Below are positions 25,992-35,465 of a DNA stretch of 64,000 bases, one piece after another. Numbering within the stretch: the stretch's first letter is position 1; each line of letters starts with the position of its first letter. Under the pieces are notes generated by a model. It was not told the DNA's origin and did no database searches. It saw only the letters and a list, made by a program, of their open reading frames with translations. Source of the DNA: Mycolicibacterium sp. CBMA 226 (GTDB lineage: Bacteria; Actinomycetota; Actinomycetes; Mycobacteriales; Mycobacteriaceae); NCBI RefSeq assembly GCF_009729075.1, contig NZ_VTGY01000022.1:248001-312000 (forward strand), given 5' to 3'. The position numbers and the translations under genes are program-made.

Positions 25992-26461
25992 GACTGAACT
26001 CCTTCCTTGCTGCCCACGAGGGACGTCTCGGATCGCGGATGTTTGGGGTCAAAACGGCCGTCGTGAGCATCACGCCGGTCATCGCACGTCAGCCCGAACC
26101 GATCGACTTCGTCAAATCGATTCCGCACCGGCGACCCGATCCCGTCGCTTCAGTCGATGCTCGCGAACCCGGCGAATGTCCTGTTCGAGGTCGGCGGATG
26201 TTCTGAAGAACGCAGTGCTCGAATCATTCGCCGCCAGCACCAAGGGCCCACACGTTCGTCTAGAACCGACCGCACGCTCGCCGATCGGACTGCAACTAGA
26301 CGTCATCGGCGAAACCCCTGACCTTGGCGCGTCCTGGTGTCAGATGTCGACCAGGCCGAATGTAGCGGCAGCAGTCAGGGCGTGTCTAACAATACTTCCT
26401 GATCCATGTCTATTGATCACATCAATTTGATGGCCCAAGTCACACCCTCTACCGTGGTGAA
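25992..26461. other. Intergenic region between divergent SDR and LysR genes
   Basis: No gene is supported in these 470 bases. At 26412-26426 lies ATTGAT-CAC-ATCAAT, a perfect inverted repeat with 6-base arms, 36 bases before the first LysR start. This is a good candidate operator for the LysR pair. Confidence 0.55.
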
Positions 26462-27394
26462 GTGGATTTGCGGCAAGTTGACCTGAATCTCCTGGTGGCG
26501 TTCGACGTGCTGATGACTGAGCAAAACGTCACGGCGGCGGCCCGCAAGCTCTCGGTCGGGCAGTCGGCCATGAGTTCTACACTTGCCCGTTTGCGAGCCC
26601 TGCTCAACGACCCAGTGCTCGAGCGGCGCGGCCGATCCATGGTCCCTAGTCCATTGGCGGAGGCGCTCGTCGTTCCAATTAGAGAAACGTTGAGCCGCTT
26701 TAACTCGATCCTGAACGAGCTCCCTGACTTCGATCCGGGACGGGACCACCGAAGCTTTACGGTAATGGCAAGTGAGTACGCCGCCCTGGCGGTGTTGCAG
26801 CCACTGCTGGTCGAGCTGCGGACTACGGCGCCCTACGTGAAGCTTCAGATCAAACCGGTATCAGCCGGCTTCCTGGATGAAATGACCTCCGACGCAGTGC
26901 ATCTGGCGATTGTCCCGTCCGGAGTCGGTGCGGCCGACGACCTCTATTGCCAGAAGGAGCTCTACAGCGACCCCTACCTCATCGCCGTCGATGCCGCTAA
27001 TCCTCTTGTCTCAAAAGAGATCACGCTCGACCAGTTCTCGACCCTGCCCTACCTTGCGAGCGGCAACGGCCATGCCCCTTCGTTGATCGAGAAGCAGCTG
27101 GACCGGCTCGGCATCCCGCGCCGACTCGAGGTGACCAGCAGCTTCGGCCTTGCTCCATTCTTGCTGCGAGACACGCCACTCGTCACCGTTCTGCCCTCCA
27201 GTTTTGCCACGACCATCGCCGCGGGCGCGCAACTGAGATTGCTTGATCCGCCGATGCGGCTCGAGCCCATGGTAGAAGCGATGATCTGGATGAGGCACTA
27301 CAACGACGACCCGGCGCATCGCTGGCTCCGTGGTCGGCTGGCTGCAATATGTGCAGCTAGGGCCCAGTCCACGATGGCGGCTACCCAATTGTGA
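26462..27394 (+). CDS. LysR-type regulator, first of a tandem pair
   Basis: A 310-residue LysR protein starting at GTG 26462. The winged HTH is LRQVDLNLLVAFDVLMTEQN and AARKLSVGQSAMSSTLARLR. The remainder is a two-lobed effector domain (SFTVMASEYAALAVL, LRDTPLVTVLP). It resembles the NodD/LinR/PcpR branch, which often controls catabolism of aromatic compounds. It overlaps the second LysR gene by four bases (GTGA) and is a close paralogue of it. The Rieske operon follows. Confidence 0.9.
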   Translation: MDLRQVDLNLLVAFDVLMTEQNVTAAARKLSVGQSAMSSTLARLRALLNDPVLERRGRSMVPSPLAEALVVPIRETLSRFNSILNELPDFDPGRDHRSFTVMASEYAALAVLQPLLVELRTTAPYVKLQIKPVSAGFLDEMTSDAVHLAIVPSGVGAADDLYCQKELYSDPYLIAVDAANPLVSKEITLDQFSTLPYLASGNGHAPSLIEKQLDRLGIPRRLEVTSSFGLAPFLLRDTPLVTVLPSSFATTIAAGAQLRLLDPPMRLEPMVEAMIWMRHYNDDPAHRWLRGRLAAICAARAQSTMAATQL

Positions 27395-28380
27395 ACGCGA
27401 AGTCTTCCCCGATAGCGGGCGACACGACGCATGCGCGACTCGTCGACCTAGGACGCGTCGACCTCAATTTGCTGGTCGCCTTCGAGGCGTTGATGTCCGA
27501 GCGCAGCGTTACCGGCGCCGCCGAGCGGCTGATGATCGGGCAATCCGCCATGAGCTCGACCCTTGCGCGGCTTCGTAGACTCCTCGGTGACCAGATTCTC
27601 GTCCGGCAGGGTCGTGCGATGATCACCACGCCACTCGCGAATGCGCTGATCGAGTCGGTCAGCAACGCCCTCGCTGAACTTCAAGTGACGTTGTCCCGCC
27701 AAGTCACGTTCGATCCCGGACTGGACGATCACTCTTTCTCTGTAACTGCTAGTGACTACGCCGCGTCGGCACTCCTGCATCCGCTGCTGGTCGAGATCTC
27801 GGCGAGGTATCCGAACATCCGCATGCAGATACATACCGTCTCCGACGAGGTGCCCGCCGAGCTTCTGCGAGGACGGGTCGACGCGATCGTGTTTCCGCGC
27901 GAGGCTTTTACTTCCTTCCCTGCTCTGTGGGGGGACGACGTCCGTCGCGAAGTTCTCTATCGCGATCGCTACGTCCTGGCTGCGGACGCCGGGAACCGTG
28001 CGGTCAGACCGGCGATGACGATCGAGGAGTTCAGCGTCACGCCGTACCTCGCGGCAACCTTTGGTGACGGGCGGGCTTCGCTAGGCGACATAAATCTCGA
28101 CGTTCTCGGCATACCGCGACAAGTCGAAGTCAGCACCAGTTTTGCGGTGGCACCCTTCATGCTGCGCGACACGCCGCTCATCACGCTCATCCCGCGGATC
28201 CTGGCCACTCGAGTCGCCACGGCCGCCAATCTTCAACTCATCGATCCGCCCATGCAGCTGCAGCCGATCACCGAGACTCTGTTATGGCTGCGCCGCCTGG
28301 ACGCGGACCCCGCTCAAGCATGGTTCCGCGACCAGTTGCGGGCGCAGGCCGCGAAACTGGTCGCTGCGCCGTTGCACTGA
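27391..28380 (+). CDS. LysR-type regulator, second of a tandem pair
   Basis: A 329-residue LysR protein with the same layout as its neighbour: VDLNLLVAFEALMSERSVTG, IGQSAMSSTLARLR and the effector domain (SFSVTASDYAASALL, LRDTPLITLIPR). The N-terminal extension of about 20 residues is absent from the first copy. The pair arose by duplication. Two co-translated LysR paralogues could form mixed oligomers or respond to different intermediates. The Rieske alpha gene starts 235 bases downstream. Confidence 0.9.
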   Translation: MNAKSSPIAGDTTHARLVDLGRVDLNLLVAFEALMSERSVTGAAERLMIGQSAMSSTLARLRRLLGDQILVRQGRAMITTPLANALIESVSNALAELQVTLSRQVTFDPGLDDHSFSVTASDYAASALLHPLLVEISARYPNIRMQIHTVSDEVPAELLRGRVDAIVFPREAFTSFPALWGDDVRREVLYRDRYVLAADAGNRAVRPAMTIEEFSVTPYLAATFGDGRASLGDINLDVLGIPRQVEVSTSFAVAPFMLRDTPLITLIPRILATRVATAANLQLIDPPMQLQPITETLLWLRRLDADPAQAWFRDQLRAQAAKLVAAPLH

Positions 28381-28403
28381 CGTGGTATGGGCGTTCCGCG
28401 CTC

Positions 28404-28417
28404 GAATTGCGCAATTC
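28404..28417. promoter_or_regulatory. GAATTGCGCAATTC palindrome upstream of the Rieske operon
   Basis: A perfect 14-bp palindrome 199 bases before the alpha-subunit start. A half-site-like GGAATTGC follows near 28465. The position suits a LysR recognition site. Confidence 0.5.
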
Positions 28418-28615
28418 ATTCCCACCCATGTCCGTTCATCGAAATAGCCGACAAGCGGGAGCCGCGGAATTGCTGTGAATGGCCACATGCGACGCCTTTC
28501 GCATCGATGCAGCCAATGGTCAAGCATCGAAAGAATCGACTTCCGGCAGTGTGATCGCGGTCATACGATGGGGTCGCGGCCTTCAGCATCACTGAGGTCG
28601 AGGGACACAATCAGC

Positions 28616-30007
28616 ATGGGAGTCAGGATGTCGGTCACGACCCGCACCGTTGCGCCGGAGATCACCCCTATCCTCGATCGGGTCGAAGCGGCCCTCGAAT
28701 ATCATCGGGTTCCCGCCGAGATCTGGAACAACGAGGCGATATTCCGAGCCGAGTTGGACCAGGTCTTCGGAACCTGCTGGGTGTTCGTGGCCCATGAGAG
28801 TGAGATCCCGAAGGCCGGCGACTTCGTGCTGCGCCGCATCGGTCTGGATCCGGTGATCGTGACGCGCGACGGCAGGGGCGGTGTCAACGTGCTGTCCAAC
28901 TATTGCCGCCATCGCGGCTCCCAGGTGTGCCAGACGGACACCGGCAACTCCCGCTTCTTCAAATGCGCATACCACGGCTGGACGTACTCCAACAATGGCG
29001 ATCTCGTCGGTACTCCTCACATGCGCGAGGCCTACGGCGAGCGACTGGACCCGAAGGAGTGGGGTCTCAAGAGTGCGCCCCGTGTCGATGTCCGTTCCGG
29101 CTTCATCTTTGCCTGCCTGGCACAGGATGGTCCGTCGCTCGAGGAGTATCTGGGTGGGGCGGGATGGATGCTCGACGTCCTGGTCGCCCTCGCCCCCGGA
29201 GGCATGTGCGTGGCGGGACCGCCTGAGCGCTATCAGGTCAACGCGGACTGGAAGGCTGGAGCGGAAAACTTCTCCGGCGACGCCTACCACGTCGATACGC
29301 TCCATTGGAGCAACGAAGAGACACACATGGCTCAGGGGCTGGCGGCCAATTGCGTAGTGATGCACGCGTATGAGCTCGGCAACGGGCATGGGACGATCGG
29401 CATGAGTTGGGCAAAGATCGGCTTGCCGTTGTGGGGCTATACACCTGACATGGTGGCTCGGTTCGATTTCTCTCGGTTGGACGACGCTCAGCGGTACGTC
29501 CTCGAGACCAACCCGCCGACGATCGGCAACATCTTCCCGAACTTCAGCTATATCCGCGTCTTCAGCCCGACCGCCCCTGGCGGACCGCCGACCGTCATCA
29601 CCTCTTTCCGACAGTGGCAGCCGCTCGCGCCCGGGAAGATGGAGCTGTGGAACTGGCAGTTCGTTTGGGAGTTCCAGACCGAGCAAGAGAAGCAGGATGC
29701 CTACGTGACGGGCCAGTTGCTCTTCGGCTCCGCTGGCACCTTCGAGCAGGACGACACCGTCGCCTGGGAGGGCGCCGGCCGCGCGGCGCAGAGCGCGTGG
29801 ATGCAACGCGAGGAGTTGACCTTCAACTTTGAGCAGGCCGGCCGAACCACGGTCGATACCGCGCCGGATCCTGACTACCACGGGCCGGGTATCAAGCGTC
29901 CCACCGGCTACGGGGAGTACACACAGTTGAATTTCTACCGGCACTGGCTGTCCGTCATGCGTGGCCAGGCCTCGAACCCGGCGGCAGACGCGCAGGTGAC
30001 CGCGTGA
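28616..30007 (+). CDS. Rieske aromatic-ring-hydroxylating dioxygenase, alpha subunit
   Basis: A 463-residue terminal oxygenase. Rieske ligands are C97 and H99 (CRHRG) and C117 and H120 (CAYHGW). The mononuclear iron site is H225 and H230 in GDAYHVDTLHW, with bridging D222. The overall pattern (NIFPNFSYIRVFSPTAPGG) fits actinobacterial dioxygenases acting on PAH and aryl compounds. It would add O2 to an aromatic ring to give a cis-dihydrodiol. The ATG at 28616 is chosen from homology; an in-frame ATG at 28628 is an alternative. It overlaps the beta gene by four bases. Confidence 0.92.
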   Translation: MGVRMSVTTRTVAPEITPILDRVEAALEYHRVPAEIWNNEAIFRAELDQVFGTCWVFVAHESEIPKAGDFVLRRIGLDPVIVTRDGRGGVNVLSNYCRHRGSQVCQTDTGNSRFFKCAYHGWTYSNNGDLVGTPHMREAYGERLDPKEWGLKSAPRVDVRSGFIFACLAQDGPSLEEYLGGAGWMLDVLVALAPGGMCVAGPPERYQVNADWKAGAENFSGDAYHVDTLHWSNEETHMAQGLAANCVVMHAYELGNGHGTIGMSWAKIGLPLWGYTPDMVARFDFSRLDDAQRYVLETNPPTIGNIFPNFSYIRVFSPTAPGGPPTVITSFRQWQPLAPGKMELWNWQFVWEFQTEQEKQDAYVTGQLLFGSAGTFEQDDTVAWEGAGRAAQSAWMQREELTFNFEQAGRTTVDTAPDPDYHGPGIKRPTGYGEYTQLNFYRHWLSVMRGQASNPAADAQVTA

Positions 30008-30555
30008 CCATCGTCGACGCGACCGAACAACCGCCCTCTGCGCAGCTCGGCGCGCTCGCGAACGCTGAGCTACAGCACGTCGCGACCCAGTTCCTCAGCC
30101 TCGAGTCCAAGCTGCTTGACGAGGCTCGCGAGGAAGACTGGTTCCATCTGCTGGATCCCGAATTGCTGTACGTGATCCCGATCAGACAATCCACCGAACA
30201 ACGTTCGGACGAGGTCAACAGGAACGCCTTTCGGGTGCGCGACACACTGGCACACGTTCGACTCCGGATTGACCGGCTCGCGACTGGCAACGCCTATTCG
30301 GAGATACCACCGTCTCGGACCATGCGTCTGGTCGGCTCCGTTCTGGCACGACAGACCGGCCGCGACGACGTCATCGCGGTATCGAGCGCCGTCCTGCTCT
30401 ACCGTCAGCGAGGAATCGATCCGCACTACGACCTCATCCCCTACCGGCGTAACGACGAACTGCGCATCACTGCGGATGGGGCACGACTGCTCTCGCGCGA
30501 GATTCTGCTGACAGAAGTGTCAGTCGCCACCCCCAATCTCGGGCTCTTTCTGTAA
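30004..30555 (+). CDS. Ring-hydroxylating dioxygenase, beta subunit
   Basis: A 183-residue SnoaL-like beta subunit with the usual ESKLLDEAREEDWFHLLDPELLY start and a C-terminal LLTEVSVATPNLGLFL. It has a structural role in the alpha3beta3 enzyme. GTG start at 30004, overlapping the alpha stop. Confidence 0.9.
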   Translation: MTIVDATEQPPSAQLGALANAELQHVATQFLSLESKLLDEAREEDWFHLLDPELLYVIPIRQSTEQRSDEVNRNAFRVRDTLAHVRLRIDRLATGNAYSEIPPSRTMRLVGSVLARQTGRDDVIAVSSAVLLYRQRGIDPHYDLIPYRRNDELRITADGARLLSREILLTEVSVATPNLGLFL

Positions 30556-30571
30556 GGAGATAACTGCTTTC

Positions 30572-30787
30572 ATGAGCAATCCGACCGGTGTCCGCCTGGA
30601 CCAGGCTCGGTGCCGTTCCTACGGCATCTGCGTCAGCATTTTGCCCGACGTCTTCGACCTTCCGCCGAATGCCAAGGCGGCCCGCCTATTACGTGACGAG
30701 GTCGACCCAGGGGATGTCGACGATCTCTCGGAAGCGGTCCGAGCGTGCCCGGCGCAGGCGATCACTCAAGTGTCCGGTCCCGAATGA
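30572..30787 (+). CDS. [3Fe-4S]-type ferredoxin
   Basis: A 71-residue ferredoxin. The motif CRSYGICVSILPDVFDL plus the later ACPAQAI gives three cluster cysteines, typical of actinobacterial [3Fe-4S] ferredoxins that serve P450s and Rieske oxygenases. An AAGGAGA ribosome site precedes the ATG. It overlaps the reductase start, so it should carry electrons from that reductase to the oxygenase. Confidence 0.92.
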   Translation: MSNPTGVRLDQARCRSYGICVSILPDVFDLPPNAKAARLLRDEVDPGDVDDLSEAVRACPAQAITQVSGPE

Positions 30788-32028
30788 CTCCGGGGTCTCG
30801 AGAGTCCGACAGCGTCGTCATCGTCGGAGCGTCAGCGGCAGGCTTGGCGGCCGCAGACGGCCTGCGTGAGGGTGGATTTGAAGGCTCGATCATCGTGCTG
30901 GGCTCGGAGTTGCACCATCCCTACGATCGCCCGACCCTGTCGAAGGGGTTGTTGCTTGAGCAGGGTGATCCCCAACTCCTTGAGCTCCGATCCGCAGAAC
31001 GCATCAGAGACAACAGGATTGATCTTCGTCTCGGGCGTAAGGCTGTCGGCCTGGACATTGACCGCAAGTACGTCATCACCAATAACGGCGAGGCCTTGCC
31101 ATGGGATGCGGTCGTGCTGGCCTGTGGCGGCCGACCACGACAGCTCATCACGGTCGAGGGCGAGGTGCTGCCGGCGCTTCGAACGCCGGACGATCTGCGG
31201 GATCTGCGGCAGGCCGCTGCTCGCTACGGCGAGGTGACCGTGGTTGGAGCTGGGCTGATCGGACTTGAGATCGCAGCCGGATTGTGCGCCCACGGCATCG
31301 CCGTTACCGTCCTGCACGACACCGAGCGGCCCATGGACGGCATCGTCGGGCCCGAGTTAGGTCAAACCATCTCCGACCTGCACTCGAAACATGGTGTGCA
31401 ACTAAAGATGTCGAGCGCCGTGCAGTTCGTAACGGGTGGGCGTGGTGCCTACACACTGCACCTGGCCAACGGGTCGACCCATCAGGCGCCGTATGTCGTG
31501 ACGGGTATCGGTGTCGAGCCTGATGTCGACTGGCTCCTCGACTCAGGAGTCGCGCTTGACAGAGGTGTCCTTACCGACGCCGCAGGGAGCACCAACGTGC
31601 CGGGGGTTTGGGCGGCGGGAGACGTCGCCCGGTCGGTTCACCCGCTGTTTGGCGAGCCGCTGCGCATTGAGCACTGGACACATGCGGTTGAGAAGGGCAG
31701 GCACGTCGGACTCAACATCAGCCGCGGCACGACCGCACCCTTCTGTGGTGTGCCGTACTTCTGGAGCGATCAATATGGACGCAGGTTCCACTGCTACGGC
31801 CGTAGGGGGATGGGAGACGCTATCTTCGTCGCCGAGGGGGCGTTGACCGACGACGAGTTCTTGGTGTTGTTTGGCCGCGATGGCGAATTCCACTGCGTCT
31901 TCGCATGTGGACTCTCACGGTCGCTGCGGGATTATCGCAAGCTGCTCGCCCGCGGCGGAACTTGGGACGAAGCGCTCGATCTGGCACGAAAGCTGAAGCC
32001 GGACATGGTTTGCGCGGTTCCGCGCTGA
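30784..32028 (+). CDS. Ferredoxin reductase (FAD, NAD(P)H)
   Basis: A 414-residue flavoprotein. The FAD dinucleotide motif VVIVGASAAGLAAADGLR is at the N-terminus, the NAD(P)H motif VVGAGLIGLEIAAGL near residue 155, and NVPGVWAAGDVARSV near 280. The ATG at 30784 overlaps the ferredoxin stop. It completes a three-component Rieske dioxygenase (reductase, ferredoxin, oxygenase). Confidence 0.92.
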   Translation: MTPGSRESDSVVIVGASAAGLAAADGLREGGFEGSIIVLGSELHHPYDRPTLSKGLLLEQGDPQLLELRSAERIRDNRIDLRLGRKAVGLDIDRKYVITNNGEALPWDAVVLACGGRPRQLITVEGEVLPALRTPDDLRDLRQAAARYGEVTVVGAGLIGLEIAAGLCAHGIAVTVLHDTERPMDGIVGPELGQTISDLHSKHGVQLKMSSAVQFVTGGRGAYTLHLANGSTHQAPYVVTGIGVEPDVDWLLDSGVALDRGVLTDAAGSTNVPGVWAAGDVARSVHPLFGEPLRIEHWTHAVEKGRHVGLNISRGTTAPFCGVPYFWSDQYGRRFHCYGRRGMGDAIFVAEGALTDDEFLVLFGRDGEFHCVFACGLSRSLRDYRKLLARGGTWDEALDLARKLKPDMVCAVPR

Positions 32029-32174
32029 GCGGACTTCCGCCGCCCACGTCGACTCGCATTCAACCAAGGGCGCGCTCAACGGCCATGGCGTGCCAGGTGG
32101 TGCTGGTCACGAGATCGTTGGTGAATCCTCTCGCGTCCGGTCTCAGGACCCGGCTGGCTATAGCCTTGCATGTG

Positions 32175-33051
32175 ATGATCGCTGACCTATGTCCCGGGTT
32201 TTGTGTGCGCCGAGTGCAGGTGTCGACCGGTGACTCGTATCGCGTGTTGATCGACGGCACCGGGCCTGCGATCCTGTTGCTGCACGGGTGGCCGCAGAGT
32301 CTGGCGGCCTGGCACCGCATCGCTCCGTCATTGGCTGAGGCTGGCTTGACGGTCGTGGTCGCCGATCTGCCGGGGTATGGTGAGAGAGCCGCCGGGACCC
32401 GGGCGCGTCCACGGCCGTCGAACCATCGAGGAGAACGTTCGACTTCGCCGCATTTGCAGTGGTCGGTCACGATCGTGGCGCACGGCTCGGATTCCGCCTC
32501 GCGATGGACTACCCCGACCGCGTCACCGCGCTGGCCTCGTTGACGGTCATCCCCGCACTCGACGTGCGGGAAAAGATCAGCGGCCCAATGGCTATTCGGG
32601 CGCCACACTGGTTTTCTTCACTCTTCCACCGGAATTGCTCGAATCAATGATCGGAGCAAACCCGATCGGGTATCTCGACTGGCAGCTCGAACAAGTGGCT
32701 GGCAGCTTCGACACTTACGATCCTCGCGCTCTGGAGGATTACCGCTCCGCATTTGCGAACGCTGAGGTCCGGTCGGTGATGTTCGACGACTACCGAGCCG
32801 CTATGGGCGTCGATTTGGACCATGAGCGAAATGACCGGGAGGACGGCCACAAAGTCAGGCGGCCGGTTCTCTATCTGGGCAATGGGCCTCAAGCCGCCGG
32901 TGAATCATGGACGAGTTGGGCGGACTCGGTCGTGGCCGAGCAGGTGGATGGCAGTCACATGCTGCCCGAAACCGCTCCCGAGGTGGTGACGAGGCACCTC
33001 ATCACCTTCCTGAGGTCGAACGCGACATGCGATGGTGCCGCGCATATTTGA
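32175..33051 (+). pseudogene. Haloacetate dehalogenase-like alpha/beta hydrolase, two frameshifts
   Basis: Three frames together spell one hydrolase. The first (32175-about 32385) gives ILLLHGWPQSLAAWHRIAPS and DLPGYGE. The second (about 32400-32612) gives FAVVGHDRGARLGFRLAMDY, with Asp as the nucleophile, as in fluoroacetate dehalogenases. The third (about 32612-33051) gives PELLESMIGANPIGYLDW and GSHMLPETAPEVV with the catalytic His. The frames do not join, so no full protein is made. Confidence 0.75.
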
Positions 33052-34028
33052 ATCCTGGTGGGAAACCCAGTCCGCCGCTTCCCATCGGACAAGGCGGCCT
33101 CGACTCGGTCGAGCAACACTGAGCATCCGATAGCCTCTGAAGTCGCGACACGAAGTCGAAATTTCTGCTGGTCGGTGTTGTCGAAACTAGATTCAGTCAA
33201 ACCACTTTCGTGGTGAGGCGGCATGGCGAGCTAGGTGGTTACCACGAATGGGTGCCTGCGGACACATGGGAGACCGGCACGCAGCTGTGCGTCAGCTTCG
33301 ATCTATCAACCATCCGGATTATTGCGACCTGCCATAACATCTGAATTCGAGCCGCCGGTGAAGTTCGATTACAACATCGTCGGGAGCGAGGTTCATCGGT
33401 TATCGGGGAATTCCTCATCCGCGAAGACAGATCGGATGACCTAGGTCTGCTGTCAGGACAATGTCGCGCATATCGATGCATCTCAGGGACGTACGAACAA
33501 TTTCCGTCGATTCATTTTCAAGGCGGGATCGATTCCCCGACACAACATCTCGCTCGACCGGGGTCTCGTCGCGCCGGCCGCCGCCACCAGGTGGCACAAC
33601 AGCTTCCGAAGAAGGTCGGAGTGTGGATCACACCTCCAGCAGAAGCCTTTCCTGCGGCAATGAACCACGCCGGATGGGGCCCTCGTTCGCCCGATCAGAG
33701 ATTGACCGAATCGATTCGACACTATCTGTAAGCACTGTTGGTGGCATGTGATGAAGCACACTACTGTACGAGCCAGTGGCAATGGTCACATCTTCTTGCG
33801 AAGAGAAGTCTGAGCCTGACACGCCACTGCGGTCACGGCAGGACAACCCCGCACCAAGAAGTCCGTTGGGGTTCAAGACAGAACGCGAATACCGACCGGC
33901 GAGTGGGTGTCATACCAGTGCGGCGGTCCTGAGTGGGGCGGATATTGCGCCCAACGCTGCCAGCACTGCTCACGCGGCACCTGCGGCGGCGCAGTCCTTC
34001 CCGACTTCATTATCCAAGAGGAGCTGAA
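33052..34028. other. Long stretch without a supported gene
   Basis: Nearly 1 kb with only short chance frames. The base composition is less GC-rich than the neighbours. A GAGGAG ribosome site at its end serves the lipase gene. A decayed gene is likely, but its family cannot be named. Confidence 0.45.
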
Positions 34029-35465
34029 ATGGCGATAGACCTATGCCCAACGACGTCACGGGCGTCGCGCTTTGTTACGTCGCTTCCGTGTGGCACGGGG
34101 GAGCGCGCGGGATCGAAAGTCACTGGCGCGTTAGTCATCTCAGCGCGCGTTCTGGTAGTGGTTGCGCTCACATTGGCGACCTGCCTGTCGATCACGTCGC
34201 AACCCAGTGCAGCTGCTGACGATGATTGCCCGGCGAACACCGGCTATCAACCGGAGTGTCAGTACCGGCCCTTCTACACGCCACCGAATCCGCTGCCGTC
34301 TGGGAAACCAGGCGACATCATCCGCGCCGAACCATCCCGGATCGCTCTCGACCCGGCCGCGCATGGCAATTACTCGGGCAAGGGCACGCGCATCATGTAT
34401 CAGAGTATCAATCTCCGCGGGGAGCGGGTCGCAGTTACCGGTACCTACTTCGAACCGGACCGCCCATGGCAGGGGCGGGGACCACGACCCCTTATTGCGC
34501 TCGCTCCCTGGACGCAAGGACTCGGTGATCAATGCGCGATTTCACGCGTAGTCAGTGAGGGCGGCATGCACTACGGGGGCTTCCTCGACGTCCTGTTCTA
34601 CTTCGAGGAGGGTTTCATTGCCACCATGCTGGACCGAGGGTTCGCCTTGGTGGCAACGGATTATCAAGGCACGGGCACCTACGGGCCGCCGACGGCAGGA
34701 ATACGGATCCCTACCGCCCACGCGGTCCTCGACTCAGCGCGCGCGGCGATGCGGCTGCCCCAGACCTCGCTGGATCCGCACGGCCCGGTGGCTCTCTGGG
34801 GCTACGGTCCAGGCGGGTCATCGGCCGGAGCGGCCGTGGAGATGGCGCCCAGCTATGCCCCGGAACTCAACGTCGTGGGCGCTTGGGTCGGCGCGCCAAT
34901 TGCCGACTACGCAACCTACGGGGACTATGCCGATGGGTCGATGTTGGTCGGCACGATGGGATATGCCCTCAACAGCTTCATTGCGGCGTTCCCGGAAGCC
35001 GAGGAAGGCCTCAAGTCCACCCTCACTCCCCGCGGTCTAGACTTCCTCGATAAGACGCGGTACGCGTGTACCGACGAAGTGATGCTGAAGTTTCAGTTCC
35101 GACACTTACAGCCGTACTTCAATCAAGACTTCCATCAAATCATGTCGTCGGAGCCGATCAAATCCACGCTGGCTGCCCAGAAGCTGGGCTCGTTGAAGCC
35201 CGCAGCGCCGGTGCAAATCGACATAAATCGATGGGACCCGCTCTTTCCCTGGGTTGGTGCACGGCAACTCGCTGCAGACTGGTGCGCTCAGGGCGCGGAC
35301 GTCGAGTTCTGGACCAACGAACAACCGCCCTTCCTCAACAAGACCGCGACAAACAGCATCCTGACGTACTTCGTCGACGGTGAAAGGGGCATGAATTGGA
35401 TCGCCGATCGGTTCAACGGTGTGCCGACAGGCTCCAATTGTCAACAGCTTCCACCATTCGAGTAG
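34029..35465 (+). CDS. Secretory lipase-like protein lacking the nucleophile serine
   Basis: A 478-residue protein with a long signal peptide (ARVLVVVALTLATCLSITSQ, cleavage near SAAADDD), so it is exported. The fold is that of the LIP secretory lipases (GTYFEPDRPW, FALVATDYQGTGTYGP, APSYAPELNVVGAWVGAPIA). Where the family has GYSQGG the sequence reads GYGPGG, so the catalytic Ser is a Gly. The Asp (INRWDPLFPW) region is present. It may be an inactive binding protein or a mutant. The ATG at 34029 has a strong GAGGAG site. Confidence 0.8.
   Translation: MAIDLCPTTSRASRFVTSLPCGTGERAGSKVTGALVISARVLVVVALTLATCLSITSQPSAAADDDCPANTGYQPECQYRPFYTPPNPLPSGKPGDIIRAEPSRIALDPAAHGNYSGKGTRIMYQSINLRGERVAVTGTYFEPDRPWQGRGPRPLIALAPWTQGLGDQCAISRVVSEGGMHYGGFLDVLFYFEEGFIATMLDRGFALVATDYQGTGTYGPPTAGIRIPTAHAVLDSARAAMRLPQTSLDPHGPVALWGYGPGGSSAGAAVEMAPSYAPELNVVGAWVGAPIADYATYGDYADGSMLVGTMGYALNSFIAAFPEAEEGLKSTLTPRGLDFLDKTRYACTDEVMLKFQFRHLQPYFNQDFHQIMSSEPIKSTLAAQKLGSLKPAAPVQIDINRWDPLFPWVGARQLAADWCAQGADVEFWTNEQPPFLNKTATNSILTYFVDGERGMNWIADRFNGVPTGSNCQQLPPFE

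Noticed and set aside
28589..29944. Long open frame of 451 codons on the minus strand
   Set aside because: It lies antisense to the Rieske alpha gene, whose motifs are unmistakable. The minus-strand protein has no family features, and such shadows are common in GC-rich DNA.
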